Source: Candidatus Elarobacter sp.
Lineage (GTDB): Bacteria; Vulcanimicrobiota; Vulcanimicrobiia; Vulcanimicrobiales; Vulcanimicrobiaceae
NCBI GenBank assembly: GCA_030150085.1
Contig: JASLGJ010000237.1
Span: forward strand, 1 to 9,405
Length of the DNA: 9,405 nt
Reading direction: 5' to 3'
Shown here in pieces: positions 1 to 6,238 of this stretch (its first letter is position 1; each line of letters starts with the position of its first letter). Under the pieces are notes generated by a model that saw only the letters and a program-made list of their open reading frames with translations, was not told the DNA's origin and did no database searches. The position numbers and the translations under genes were made by a program.

Positions 1-642
1 GCCTTTTTCGGCTGGGAGAACCTGAGCTTCGGCAGCGAGGAGTACCGCGGCGGCGCGCGCTTCGTGCGCACCGTCTACCTGCTGGCCTTCGCGCTGCTCG
101 GCGCGCTCTACGTCGCGCTGGCCCTGGTCAGCAGCGGCGCCGCGCTGGCCGGCCGCTCCGTGGCCGGGATCACCGGCCTGCTGGGGCTGGTGCAGAATAG
201 TTCGCTGCGGCCGCTGGCATACGGCCTGATCGTGCTGGTGGTGGCCGCCAACGTGAACGCCTGGGTCTTCGCCGCCAGCCGGCTGCTGTTCGCCGCCGGC
301 CGCAGCGGCGATCTGCCGCGCTGGCTGGGCCGGCTGTCGCCGCGCGGCGTGCCGGTGCGCGCCTCGCTGGTGCTGCTCGCCGTCAGCGGCCTGCAGGCCG
401 GCGCGGTCGCGCTGGGCCTGCTGCCGATCGCCGCCGGCGTCGCGCTGGTGGACCAGAATTTCGTCGTGCTCTACCTCGGCGCGATCGCCGCGGTCGCCCG
501 TCTCGACCGCACCTGGACGGGCCGCATCCTCGTCGCGCTCTCCGCGCTGTCGTGCGCGTTCCTGCTGTCCGGCTTCGGAGCGTGGCTGCTCGTGCCCGCC
601 GCTCTGGCCGCGCTGGGGTATTGGAGCCACCGTCGCCGATGA
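1..642 (+). CDS. APC-superfamily amino acid permease/exporter, YjeH-like, C-terminal part
   Basis: An integral inner-membrane transporter, 5'-truncated by the window edge; the reading frame is open from base 1 to the TGA at 640-642, giving 213 residues. The visible part begins in an acidic segment (WENLSFGSEEYR, about residues 5-16). This resembles the conserved loop in APC permeases of the E. coli YjeH type, where a similar Glu-containing motif precedes a membrane span. About five hydrophobic spans follow, near residues 24-45, 70-92, 120-140, 145-162 and 172-207, separated by short Arg-rich loops such as AAGRSGDLPRWLGRLSPRG. The protein ends in a basic tail (SHRRR), fitting a cytoplasmic C-terminus. 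YjeH exports methionine and branched-chain amino acids, but substrate and direction cannot be read from this fragment. Family-level assignment is good; the YjeH subtype is by recollected similarity. It converges on the small (-) strand gene with only 18 bases between stops. Confidence 0.85.
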   Translation, partial: AFFGWENLSFGSEEYRGGARFVRTVYLLAFALLGALYVALALVSSGAALAGRSVAGITGLLGLVQNSSLRPLAYGLIVLVVAANVNAWVFAASRLLFAAGRSGDLPRWLGRLSPRGVPVRASLVLLAVSGLQAGAVALGLLPIAAGVALVDQNFVVLYLGAIAAVARLDRTWTGRILVALSALSCAFLLSGFGAWLLVPAALAALGYWSHRRR

Positions 643-660
643 AGGGAAGACCGCGATCGG

Positions 661-942
661 CTAATCCGGCGTGCGTGCCGGCGGCCGCCCGCCCTTGAGC
701 CCGTTCGCGCGGGCAGCTGCCGCTTTCGCTGCCGATGTGGACCGGCCGCCGATGCGCTGGATGTTCGCTCCCACCAGGTCTCGCAACAGACCGGCGACCG
801 CGATGTCGATGTCGCGCGAGGGGATGGAAATCGCCTCGCCACCGATGCCCAACGCCAGTTCCTTGGCGAGAACCGAGCGGGGGACGCCGGCCAGCTCTTC
901 GATCAAGCTGCGCGGGATGACGACCTCGAACCCGGACAACAT
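661..942 (-). CDS. Small uncharacterised protein with basic Gly/Arg tail (93 aa)
   Basis: Not a family I recognise. The frame reads from ATG (940-942 on the complement) to TAG (661-663). Codons show the G/C-ending third positions of the neighbouring genes, which supports real coding, and this bias fades upstream of the chosen start. The N-terminal half (GFEVVIPRSLIEELAG, residues 4-19) looks like a short beta strand then helix. The middle contains alternating hydrophobics (ISIPSRDIDIAVAGLLRDLVG). The C-terminus is a low-complexity basic tail (AAKAAAARANGLKGGRPP). Tails of this ANG-KGGRP type occur at the ends of many small DNA-associated or antitoxin-like proteins, so a nucleic-acid-binding role is possible but only inferred. 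No good Shine-Dalgarno precedes the ATG. An in-frame TTG at 961-963 is an alternative start, adding seven residues. It is transcribed divergently from the Ldh_2 dehydrogenase across a 187-base spacer, and no partner toxin gene is adjacent. Confidence 0.62.
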   Translation of the reverse strand: MLSGFEVVIPRSLIEELAGVPRSVLAKELALGIGGEAISIPSRDIDIAVAGLLRDLVGANIQRIGGRSTSAAKAAAARANGLKGGRPPARTPD

Positions 943-1129
943 GTGCAGCCGGAGCGAATCCAAGCGGGGAGAATAGCGAACGCGGGTCGCGCAAACCCGT
1001 TTCGTCCGCTCGTCCTCACGCTGCCGGTGCCCCGTCGGCGCCTTCATATTCTCGGTAGAGAAAGCGGGGCTGGGGAAGCAACCGGTCCGGACGGAGGTCT
1101 CGCTGGGGTTCGGACCGCAGAAAGCGGCG
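943..1129. promoter_or_regulatory. Divergent intergenic region between the small protein and the Ldh_2 dehydrogenase
   Basis: These 187 bases carry no supportable gene and should hold promoters for both divergent genes. It contains two A/T-enriched patches, unlike the surrounding coding DNA: TATTCT at 1047-1052 on the (+) strand and TATTCT at 970-975 on the (-) strand. Either could be a -10 box, but neither has a convincing TTGACA-like partner at the expected distance. There is also a small inverted repeat, CGGGT (983-987) with ACCCG (995-999), and a longer one just before the dehydrogenase start that is listed separately. The promoter assignment is inferred from gene orientation. Confidence 0.4.
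1083..1117 (+). promoter_or_regulatory. Inverted repeat with GGAGG in its loop, upstream of the Ldh_2 start
   Basis: CGGTCCG at 1083-1089 pairs exactly with CGGACCG at 1111-1117. The stem extends inward by one G-U and one A-U pair to about nine base pairs and leaves a 17-base loop (1092-1108) holding GGAGG at 1093-1097. The element ends 12 bases before the ATG at 1130. As RNA it could form a hairpin near the ribosome-binding region; as DNA it could be an operator. In GC-rich sequence a seven-base perfect match can arise by chance, so its function is speculative. Confidence 0.35.
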
Positions 1130-2233
1130 ATGATCGGCGAAGAAGCTTCCAAGATCCGTACGCCCGAGGCGGCCGAGCACGCCTTCATCGTGCGGGCGCT
1201 GACGGCCGTCGACGTGAGCGAGTCCGACGCGCGGGACGTGGCCGACGTGCTGGTCGCGGCGGACGTGCGCGGGGTCGAGTCGCACGGGATCGCCCGGCTG
1301 GACCACTTCTACGTGGCCCGCATCCAGGCCGGTTCGGTCGACCCCCGCCCGACCTCCAGCGTGGTGCGCGAGACGCCGACCCTGCTCAACCTCGACGCCG
1401 GCAACGGCCTGGGGCACCCGGTCTCCAAGCGCGCCATGGAGCGGACGATCGAGAAGGCGCGCGACCAGGGCATCGCCTGGGCGGCGGTCCGCAACTCCAA
1501 CCACTACGGGATCGCGGCCTACTACGCCATGATGGCGCTCGAGCACGACATGATCGGCTGGTGCACCACCAACTCCGCGCGCCTGGTGGTGCCGACCTTC
1601 GGGCGCGTCAAGACGACCGGGACCAACCCCATCGCGGTCGCGATCCCGGCCGGCGAGGAATTGCCCTACGTGCTCGACATGGCGACCTCGGCCGTCACCT
1701 ACGGCCGGCTCGAGGTCGCCGAGCGCAAGGGCAAGCAGCTCAAGCCGGGCTGGGCGGTCGGGCCGGACGGCGCCGAGACGCTCGACCCGACCCTGGCCAA
1801 GCTGCACGGCGGCAACTTGCCGCTGGGCGGCTTCGGGACCGAGAGCGGCGGCCACAAGGGCTACGGCCTGGGTGTGCTGGTCGAGATCCTGTGCGCGGTG
1901 CTGTCGGGCGGGCCGTTCGGCAAGGAGCTGATGATCCCCGAGGACGGGCTGCACGGCGGGTACACCTGCCACTTCTTCGGCGCGATGCGGATCGACGCGA
2001 TGCGCGACCCCGCGGAGTTCAAGCGCGACATGGACCGCGAGCTGCGCGCGTTCAAGAGCAGCGCGCCCGCGCCGGGGTTCGAGCGCGTGATGGTCGCGGG
2101 CGAGCCCGAGTACGAGTTCACCGAGCGCTACCGGCGCGAGGGCGTGCCGATCAACGACAAGGTGTTCGAAGCGCTCGACGCGATGGCCGAGCGGCTGGGC
2201 ATCGACAAGCTGGAGCGCTTCATCCTGGAGTGA
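1130..2233 (+). CDS. Malate/L-lactate dehydrogenase-family (Ldh_2) NAD(P)-dependent oxidoreductase
   Basis: A cytoplasmic 367-residue enzyme of the Ldh_2 (YlbC/AllD/DpkA/ComC) family, at the normal full length of about 330-370 residues. The family oxidises 2-hydroxy acids (malate, lactate, sulfolactate, ureidoglycolate) or reduces cyclic imines (piperideine-2-carboxylate) with NAD(P). Visible family motifs in order are: VESHGIARL (residues 49-57), supplying the conserved Ser-His and Arg; RNSNHYGIAAYYAMMAL (121-137), with the conserved His; GTNPIAVAIP (164-173), a cofactor-binding loop; LDMATS (182-187), with the conserved Asp; and GGHKGYGL (240-247). The substrate cannot be called from these shared residues. 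The ATG at 1130 has only a weak ribosome site. GGAGG at 1093-1097 lies too far upstream for it but sits properly for a CTG at 1103, which would add nine residues. The last 14 bases overlap the convergent monooxygenase gene. Family call firm, substrate unknown. Confidence 0.93.
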   Translation: MIGEEASKIRTPEAAEHAFIVRALTAVDVSESDARDVADVLVAADVRGVESHGIARLDHFYVARIQAGSVDPRPTSSVVRETPTLLNLDAGNGLGHPVSKRAMERTIEKARDQGIAWAAVRNSNHYGIAAYYAMMALEHDMIGWCTTNSARLVVPTFGRVKTTGTNPIAVAIPAGEELPYVLDMATSAVTYGRLEVAERKGKQLKPGWAVGPDGAETLDPTLAKLHGGNLPLGGFGTESGGHKGYGLGVLVEILCAVLSGGPFGKELMIPEDGLHGGYTCHFFGAMRIDAMRDPAEFKRDMDRELRAFKSSAPAPGFERVMVAGEPEYEFTERYRREGVPINDKVFEALDAMAERLGIDKLERFILE

Positions 2234-3560
2234 CCTCCGCCGCCGCGGCGATCTCCGGCGTGCGGACGTGCTCGGGCCGAAAGCCCAACCCGACCACGCG
2301 CGCCGGGATGCGGGTCAGCGCCGGAAAGCGCCGCAGCAGCCGCAACGGCAGGGGGAGCGGTGTCTTGCCGCCCGGCAGCGGCGAGCTGGGGGCGGACACC
2401 GGCGTCGCCGCGCTCGCGTTCGCCGTCGGGCCGGAGGCGCGTGGGCTCGGGCCGGGGACGTTGCGGAAGATGCGGTTCTGGGCGAAGACCTGCAGCGCTT
2501 GGATCAGCCGCACGGGGAGCTCGCGGCGGCGCTGCACCGCGCGCAGGTCGCGCTCGGTCGCGGTGCCGGCCCGCAGCGGCGCGGCTAGGATGTTCGCGGC
2601 CGCGACGGCGTCCTGCACGGCCAGGTTGATGCCGACCCCGCCCATCGGCGACATGGCGTGCGCGGCGTCGCCGATGCACAGCAGTCCGGGGCGGTGCCAG
2701 CGGCGCAGGCGGTCGATCGCGACGGTGAGCAGCTTGACGTCGTCCCAGCCGCGCAGCTCGCCCACCCGGTCGCGCAGGAACGGCGCGATGGTCACGATGT
2801 CGGCGCGCAGCGCTTCCAGCCCGCGCCGGCGCAGGGCGTCGAAGCCGCCCTTGGCGATCACCAGGCCGCACTGCCAGTAGTCGCCGCGGTCGATCGTCAC
2901 CAGCAGGCGTCCCGCCGTGAAGCGCCCCAGCGCCGCGTCCTGGTCGGCGGCGTGCTTGGACAGGCGCATCCACAGCACGTCGATCGGCGCGCCGAAGTCG
3001 CGCACCGCGAGCCCGGCCCGCTCGCGCACGGTGGAGTGGCGGCCGTCCGCGCCCACGACCAGGTCGGCACGGATCTCGAGCGGACCGTCGGGCGTCGTGG
3101 CGCGCACGCCGGCGACCCGCCCGCCCTCCTCGACCAGCTCGGTCACCTCGGCCCGCATCAGCACCTGGAAGCCCGGGTAGCGCCGCCCGTGCTCGGCCAG
3201 GAAATTCAGGAAGTCCCACTGCGGCATGAGCGCGATGAAGCGGCAGCGCGTCGGCAGGTGCGCGAAGTCCGCGATCGTCACCGCGTTGCCGTCGATCACG
3301 CCGCGCAGGCGCGCCAGTTCTTGGTGCGGGCGGGTCAGGAAGTCGTCCAGCAGCCCCAGCTCCGCGATCAGCTCCAGGGTCGACGGGTGGACCGTGTCGC
3401 CCCGGAAGTCGCGCAGAAAGTCGGCGTGCTTCTCGAGCACCGCCACCTCGATCCCGGCGCGGGCCAGCAGGAAGCCGAGCATCATTCCGGCCGGGCCGCC
3501 GCCCGCCACGCAAGCCTGGACCCGCAGCGGCGCGCCGGCGCCGGACGTCGTCATCGTCAT
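2220..3560 (-). CDS. FAD-dependent monooxygenase (aromatic hydroxylase/UbiH-like family)
   Basis: A class A flavoprotein monooxygenase of 446 residues, expected to hydroxylate or oxidise an aromatic or related substrate using NAD(P)H and O2. All three hallmark sites are present: the N-terminal ADP-binding GGGPAG (residues 20-25, Rossmann GxGxxG), with an Arg-containing [10 protein letters not shown] segment near 50-59; the GADGRHS motif (170-176), which binds both FAD and NAD(P)H; and the flavin-ribityl motif [14 protein letters not shown] (297-310). The start is the ATG at 3558-3560, preceded at ideal spacing by a GGAGGAA Shine-Dalgarno; a second in-frame ATG lies two codons in. Between about residues 368 and 405 is a Pro/Ala/Ser-rich low-complexity stretch, followed by a more ordinary family-like C-terminus ([20 protein letters not shown]). 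The gene is divergent from the thiolase operon. It converges with the Ldh_2 gene, overlapping it by 14 bases. No membrane span or signal peptide is seen. The substrate is not determinable. Confidence 0.92.
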   Translation of the reverse strand: MTMTTSGAGAPLRVQACVAGGGPAGMMLGFLLARAGIEVAVLEKHADFLRDFRGDTVHPSTLELIAELGLLDDFLTRPHQELARLRGVIDGNAVTIADFAHLPTRCRFIALMPQWDFLNFLAEHGRRYPGFQVLMRAEVTELVEEGGRVAGVRATTPDGPLEIRADLVVGADGRHSTVRERAGLAVRDFGAPIDVLWMRLSKHAADQDAALGRFTAGRLLVTIDRGDYWQCGLVIAKGGFDALRRRGLEALRADIVTIAPFLRDRVGELRGWDDVKLLTVAIDRLRRWHRPGLLCIGDAAHAMSPMGGVGINLAVQDAVAAANILAAPLRAGTATERDLRAVQRRRELPVRLIQALQVFAQNRIFRNVPGPSPRASGPTANASAATPVSAPSSPLPGGKTPLPLPLRLLRRFPALTRIPARVVGLGFRPEHVRTPEIAAAAEVTPG

Positions 3561-3659
3561 GCATTCCTCCGCCGCTTGCCTTCCGCGCCGAGCGGCGGCG
3601 GCTCTGCCGACCGGCTCACAAGGCGCGCCGGAGCCGCGCGCGAATTTCTGGCCTCTGTC
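3561..3659. promoter_or_regulatory. Divergent promoter region, monooxygenase / thiolase operon
   Basis: This 99-base gap separates two divergently transcribed units and so must contain or overlap both promoters unless they start inside the neighbouring genes. Apart from the monooxygenase ribosome site, it is GC-rich, with one A/T patch (GAATTT at 3642-3647) about 13 bases before the thiolase ATG. No clear -35/-10 pair is seen. The shared region would allow coordinated control of monooxygenase and thiolase-aminotransferase; this is inferred from layout only. Confidence 0.45.
3564..3570 (-). promoter_or_regulatory. Ribosome-binding site of the FAD monooxygenase
   Basis: On the complement, GGAGGAA is followed by TGC and then the ATG at 3560. 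This gives five bases between GGAGG and the start, near the optimum, and fixes the monooxygenase start over the in-frame ATG two codons later. Confidence 0.7.
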
Positions 3660-4853
3660 ATGTCCGAAGCCGTCATCGTTTCCGCCCTGCGCACCCCGAT
3701 GGGGCGGTACGGCGGCGCACTCGCCCCGGTCCGCCCCGACGACCTCGCCGCCCACGCGATCCGCGCGCTGGTCGAGCGCGCCGGCGTCGACCCGAACGAA
3801 ATCGAAGACGTGTTCTGGGGCGCGGCCAACCAGGCCGGCGAGGACTGCCGCAACGTCGGGCGCATGGCCGCGCTGCTGGCCGGTCTGCCGACCACCGTCG
3901 CGGGCACCACGCTCAACCGCCTGTGCGGGAGCGGGCTGCAGGCGATCAACTCGGCCTTCCACGCGATCTCGTCGGACTGCGCGGACATCGTCGTGGCGGG
4001 CGGGAGCGAGTCGATGACGCGCGCGCCGTTCGTGATCCTCAAGGCCGAGAAGGCCTACGACCGCGCGCCCGACATCCACGACACGACCCTGGGCAACCGC
4101 ATGGTCAACCTGCGCCTGGCGGCCCAGTACCCCCCGATCTCGCTCGGCGAGACGGCCGAGAACGTCGCCGCGCAGTTCGAGGTGACGCGCGACGACCAGG
4201 ACCGCTTCGCCTACGACAGCCAGCGCAAGGCCAAGGCCGCGGTCGAGAGCGGGCGCTTCGCCGACGAGCTGGTCCCGGTCCGCGTCGAGCAGGGGAAGAA
4301 GAGCTACGACGTCGCGCAGGACGAGCCGCCCCGGCCCGACACGACGCTCGAATCGCTGGCCAAGCTCAAGCCGGCCTTCAAGGCCGACGGCACGGTGACG
4401 GCCGGCAACGCCTCGCCGCTCAACGACGGCGCGGCCGCGCTCCTGCTGTGCAGCGCCGAGACCGCGGAGAAGCACGGCTGGCAGCCGCTGGCGCGGGTCG
4501 TCACCTCGGCCGTGTACGGCGTCGACCCCAGCGTGATGGGGATCGGTCCGATCGGTGCGGTGCGCCGCGCGCTCGAGCGCGCGAAGCTGACCGTCGGCGA
4601 CCTCGACCTGGTCGAGCTGAACGAAGCTTTCGCCGCGCAGGCGGTGGCCTGCGTGCGCGAGCTGGGCATCGACCCGGCGATCGTCAACGTCAACGGCGGC
4701 GCGATCGCGCTGGGCCACCCGCTGGGCTGCAGCGGGGCGCGCATCGCCACCACCCTGCTGCACGAGCTCAGGCGCCGCGGCGGACGCTACGGCGTGGCGA
4801 GCATGTGCATCGGCATGGGCCAGGGCATCGCCACCGTGTTCGAGCGAGTCTGA
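3660..4853 (+). CDS. Thiolase (acetyl-CoA C-acyltransferase, PcaF/PaaJ-like 3-oxoadipyl-CoA thiolase type)
   Basis: A 397-residue cytoplasmic thiolase, full length for the family. Degradative members cleave 3-oxoacyl-CoA with CoA to give acetyl-CoA and a shortened acyl-CoA. The catalytic set is complete: nucleophilic Cys89 in NRLCGSG, NEAF at 321-324, His353 in GHPLGCSG and Cys383 in the C-terminal SMCIGMGQG. The N-terminal [11 protein letters not shown] and the [22 protein letters not shown] segment (residues 56-77) closely recall PcaF and E. coli PaaJ, which act on 3-oxoadipyl-CoA in aromatic catabolism. However, GLQAI replaces the GLDA/GMDA that I recall after the active Cys in those enzymes, so acyl specificity is left open. 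The ATG at 3660 begins the conserved region directly, with no evident Shine-Dalgarno within 20 bases, so translation may be leaderless or weakly initiated. The stop codon overlaps the ribosome site of the aminotransferase, marking a two-gene operon. Confidence 0.93.
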   Translation: MSEAVIVSALRTPMGRYGGALAPVRPDDLAAHAIRALVERAGVDPNEIEDVFWGAANQAGEDCRNVGRMAALLAGLPTTVAGTTLNRLCGSGLQAINSAFHAISSDCADIVVAGGSESMTRAPFVILKAEKAYDRAPDIHDTTLGNRMVNLRLAAQYPPISLGETAENVAAQFEVTRDDQDRFAYDSQRKAKAAVESGRFADELVPVRVEQGKKSYDVAQDEPPRPDTTLESLAKLKPAFKADGTVTAGNASPLNDGAAALLLCSAETAEKHGWQPLARVVTSAVYGVDPSVMGIGPIGAVRRALERAKLTVGDLDLVELNEAFAAQAVACVRELGIDPAIVNVNGGAIALGHPLGCSGARIATTLLHELRRRGGRYGVASMCIGMGQGIATVFERV

Positions 4854-4857
4854 GGAG
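4853..4857 (+). promoter_or_regulatory. Ribosome-binding site of the aminotransferase, overlapping the thiolase stop
   Basis: AGGAG begins on the last base of the thiolase TGA and is followed after six bases by GTG (4864). This supports the GTG start and suggests coupled translation of the two operon genes. Confidence 0.7.
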
Positions 4858-4863
4858 AACGCC

Positions 4864-6024
4864 GTGATCCAGCAAGAACGCGCCGCCGAGGCCCGGTCCG
4901 ACGTCGCGGCCATCCCGCGCTCGGGCATCCGGGTGATGATGGACGCGGTCTGGGCTTCGCCCGGCGCGATCCCGCTCATGACCGGGCAGCCCAACTTCCC
5001 GACCCCGGCGTACGTCGTGCAGGCCGCGACCGACGCCGCGCTGGCCGGGCACACCCAGTACGTCGCCAACACCGGCATCCCCGAGCTGCGCGCGGCGCTG
5101 GCCCGCAAGCTGCAGCGCGTCAACGGCTACTCCGTGCCGCCCGAGCGGATCGTGGTCAGCAGCGGCGGCGTGCAGGGGCTGTACGCGGCGCTGGCGGTGC
5201 TGCTCGCCCCGGGCGACGGGATCTTGCTGCCCGACCCGGGCTGGCCCAACTACGCCATGATGGCCGGGATGCTCAGCGCGCGCCCGCTGTACTACCCGCT
5301 GGTCGAGGCGCGCGGCTACCAGCCCGACGTGGCCGACCTGGAGCGCCTGTGCGACGAGCGCACGAAGGTGCTGCTGATCAACACGCCGTCGAACCCGCTC
5401 GGCACGGTGGTGCCGCGGGAGACGATGCGCGAGCTGGCGGCGTTCGCCGAGCGGCGCGGCTTGTGGCTGGTGTCCGACGAGTGCTACGACCAGATCGCGT
5501 TCGACGGCGCCTTCGTGAGCGCGGCCACGGTCGCCGACCCGGAGCGCACGATCTCGGTCTACACCTTCTCCAAGACCTACTCGATGACGGGCTGGCGGGT
5601 CGGCTACGTCAGCGCCCCGACGCGCGCCATCGAGCAGATCGCCAAGCTGCAAGAGCCGCTGATCTCGTGCGTCAACGGGCCGGCCCAGTACGCTGCGATC
5701 GCCGCGCTCGAAGGGCCGCAGGACGACGCGCGGGCGATGCTGGCGGCGTACCGCGAGCGGCGCGACGAGGTCTGCGCGCGGCTGGAGCGCGGCGGCGTCC
5801 CGTTCGTCCGCCCCAGCGGCACGTTCCTGATGTGGATCGACGCCCGCGCGAGCGGCATGCCCAGCCAGGACTTCGCCCTGCAGCTGCTGCGCGAGCAGCG
5901 CGTCGCGGTCGTGCCGGGCAGCGCCTTCGGCCCGCACGGCGAGGGCTACATCCGCATCTCGGTCGCCACCGAGCCCTCCGCCCTCTACGAGGGGGCCGAC
6001 CGCATCGTCGCCGCGCTGCGCTAG
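4864..6024 (+). CDS. Class I/II pyridoxal-phosphate aminotransferase
   Basis: A 386-residue fold-type I PLP enzyme, the usual length for AspC/aromatic aminotransferase relatives. It should move an amino group between an amino acid and a 2-oxo acid in the cytoplasm. Seen in order are: an N-terminal substrate-loop segment with LMTGQPNFPTP (residues 38-48); the VSSGGVQGLY cofactor-phosphate region (98-107); LPDPGWPNY (122-130); NTPSNPLG (173-180), with the conserved Asn; SDECYD (204-209), with the Asp and Tyr that contact the PLP ring; and SKTYSMTGWRVGY (236-248), where Lys237 is the Schiff-base lysine. A C-terminal YIRISVA carries the Arg expected to bind the substrate carboxylate. The start is GTG with a good AGGAG site, ten bases after the thiolase. 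Pairing with a thiolase suggests it feeds an amino-acid-derived 2-oxo acid into a CoA-linked degradation route. That is inference, and the amino donor is unknown. Confidence 0.93.
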   Translation: MIQQERAAEARSDVAAIPRSGIRVMMDAVWASPGAIPLMTGQPNFPTPAYVVQAATDAALAGHTQYVANTGIPELRAALARKLQRVNGYSVPPERIVVSSGGVQGLYAALAVLLAPGDGILLPDPGWPNYAMMAGMLSARPLYYPLVEARGYQPDVADLERLCDERTKVLLINTPSNPLGTVVPRETMRELAAFAERRGLWLVSDECYDQIAFDGAFVSAATVADPERTISVYTFSKTYSMTGWRVGYVSAPTRAIEQIAKLQEPLISCVNGPAQYAAIAALEGPQDDARAMLAAYRERRDEVCARLERGGVPFVRPSGTFLMWIDARASGMPSQDFALQLLREQRVAVVPGSAFGPHGEGYIRISVATEPSALYEGADRIVAALR

Positions 6025-6238
6025 CGGGAGCCGCGGCCTTCGTCTGACACGGCGCTGTCCGATACGTCGCGGCTTCAGGCGATCTTAACCGAAAGCAAAC
6101 AATTGCGGATGCTGGACCTGTGGCTGCCGGGGAAGCGCAGGCCGATCTAGGTGTACGTGTGCGCTCGATTCCGCCCTGTTATCGAGGGGCGGGTTTTCGT
6201 CGCGAGCGCACCAGTTGCCTCAGAGAAAGGGTGTGCTC
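6025..6238 (+). promoter_or_regulatory. Intergenic region upstream of the chemoreceptor gene
   Basis: These 214 bases lie between the aminotransferase and the chemoreceptor and contain no supportable gene. They include an imperfect palindrome (6043-6062, listed separately), an A/T-richer block at 6080-6107 (containing TTAACC and CAATTG) that stands out from its surroundings, and a GTTATC at 6178-6183 that could be a weak -10 box. No convincing sigma-70 or flagellar sigma-28 promoter and no U-tract terminator was found. A promoter for the chemoreceptor is expected here. Confidence 0.45.
6043..6062. promoter_or_regulatory. Imperfect 20-bp palindrome, possible operator or transcript-end hairpin
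   Basis: TCTGACACGGCGCTGTCCGA has dyad symmetry at seven of ten base pairs, with outer arms TCnGACA and TGTCnGA. It starts 18 bases after the aminotransferase stop. The spacing and GACA/TGTC arms look like a dimeric regulator's operator (for example of TetR or GntR type). It could equally be a weak hairpin at the end of the operon, although no run of T follows. Only symmetry is seen; the role is inferred. Confidence 0.35.

Noticed and set aside
943..2880. A 645-codon open frame on the (+) strand spanning the Ldh_2 gene and beyond
   Set aside because: It is out of frame with the clear Ldh_2 protein, its translation is Arg/Ala/Gly/Pro-rich without motifs, and long empty frames are expected in high-GC DNA.
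3622..3629. GGCGCGCC palindrome in the divergent promoter region
   Set aside because: Eight-base GC palindromes are common by chance in this composition, and it does not extend into a longer dyad.
2658..3659. In-frame extension of the thiolase frame far upstream
   Set aside because: It runs antisense to the monooxygenase, has no thiolase similarity, and known thiolases begin at the ATG 3660 region.
3561..5123. Open frame continuing 521 codons upstream of the monooxygenase start, antisense to the thiolase
   Set aside because: The translation has no domain-like sequence before the ATG at 3560, where the ribosome site and Rossmann motif begin; it is the shadow of the thiolase.
6080..6140. Possible c-di-GMP (GEMM-type) riboswitch before the chemoreceptor, suggested by AAAGCAAAC and GGCTGCCGGGG
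   Set aside because: The two pieces are too close together and the intervening conserved stems and GACGCAAAGCC-like core are missing.
6141..6148. GCCGATCT resembling a flagellar sigma-28 -10 box
   Set aside because: No TAAA-type -35 occurs at the required distance upstream, so the match is probably chance.
6215..6238. TTG start adding eight residues to the chemoreceptor
   Set aside because: TTG 6215 has no Shine-Dalgarno, and the AGAAAGGG site fits GTG 6239 instead. The difference is small and not settled.
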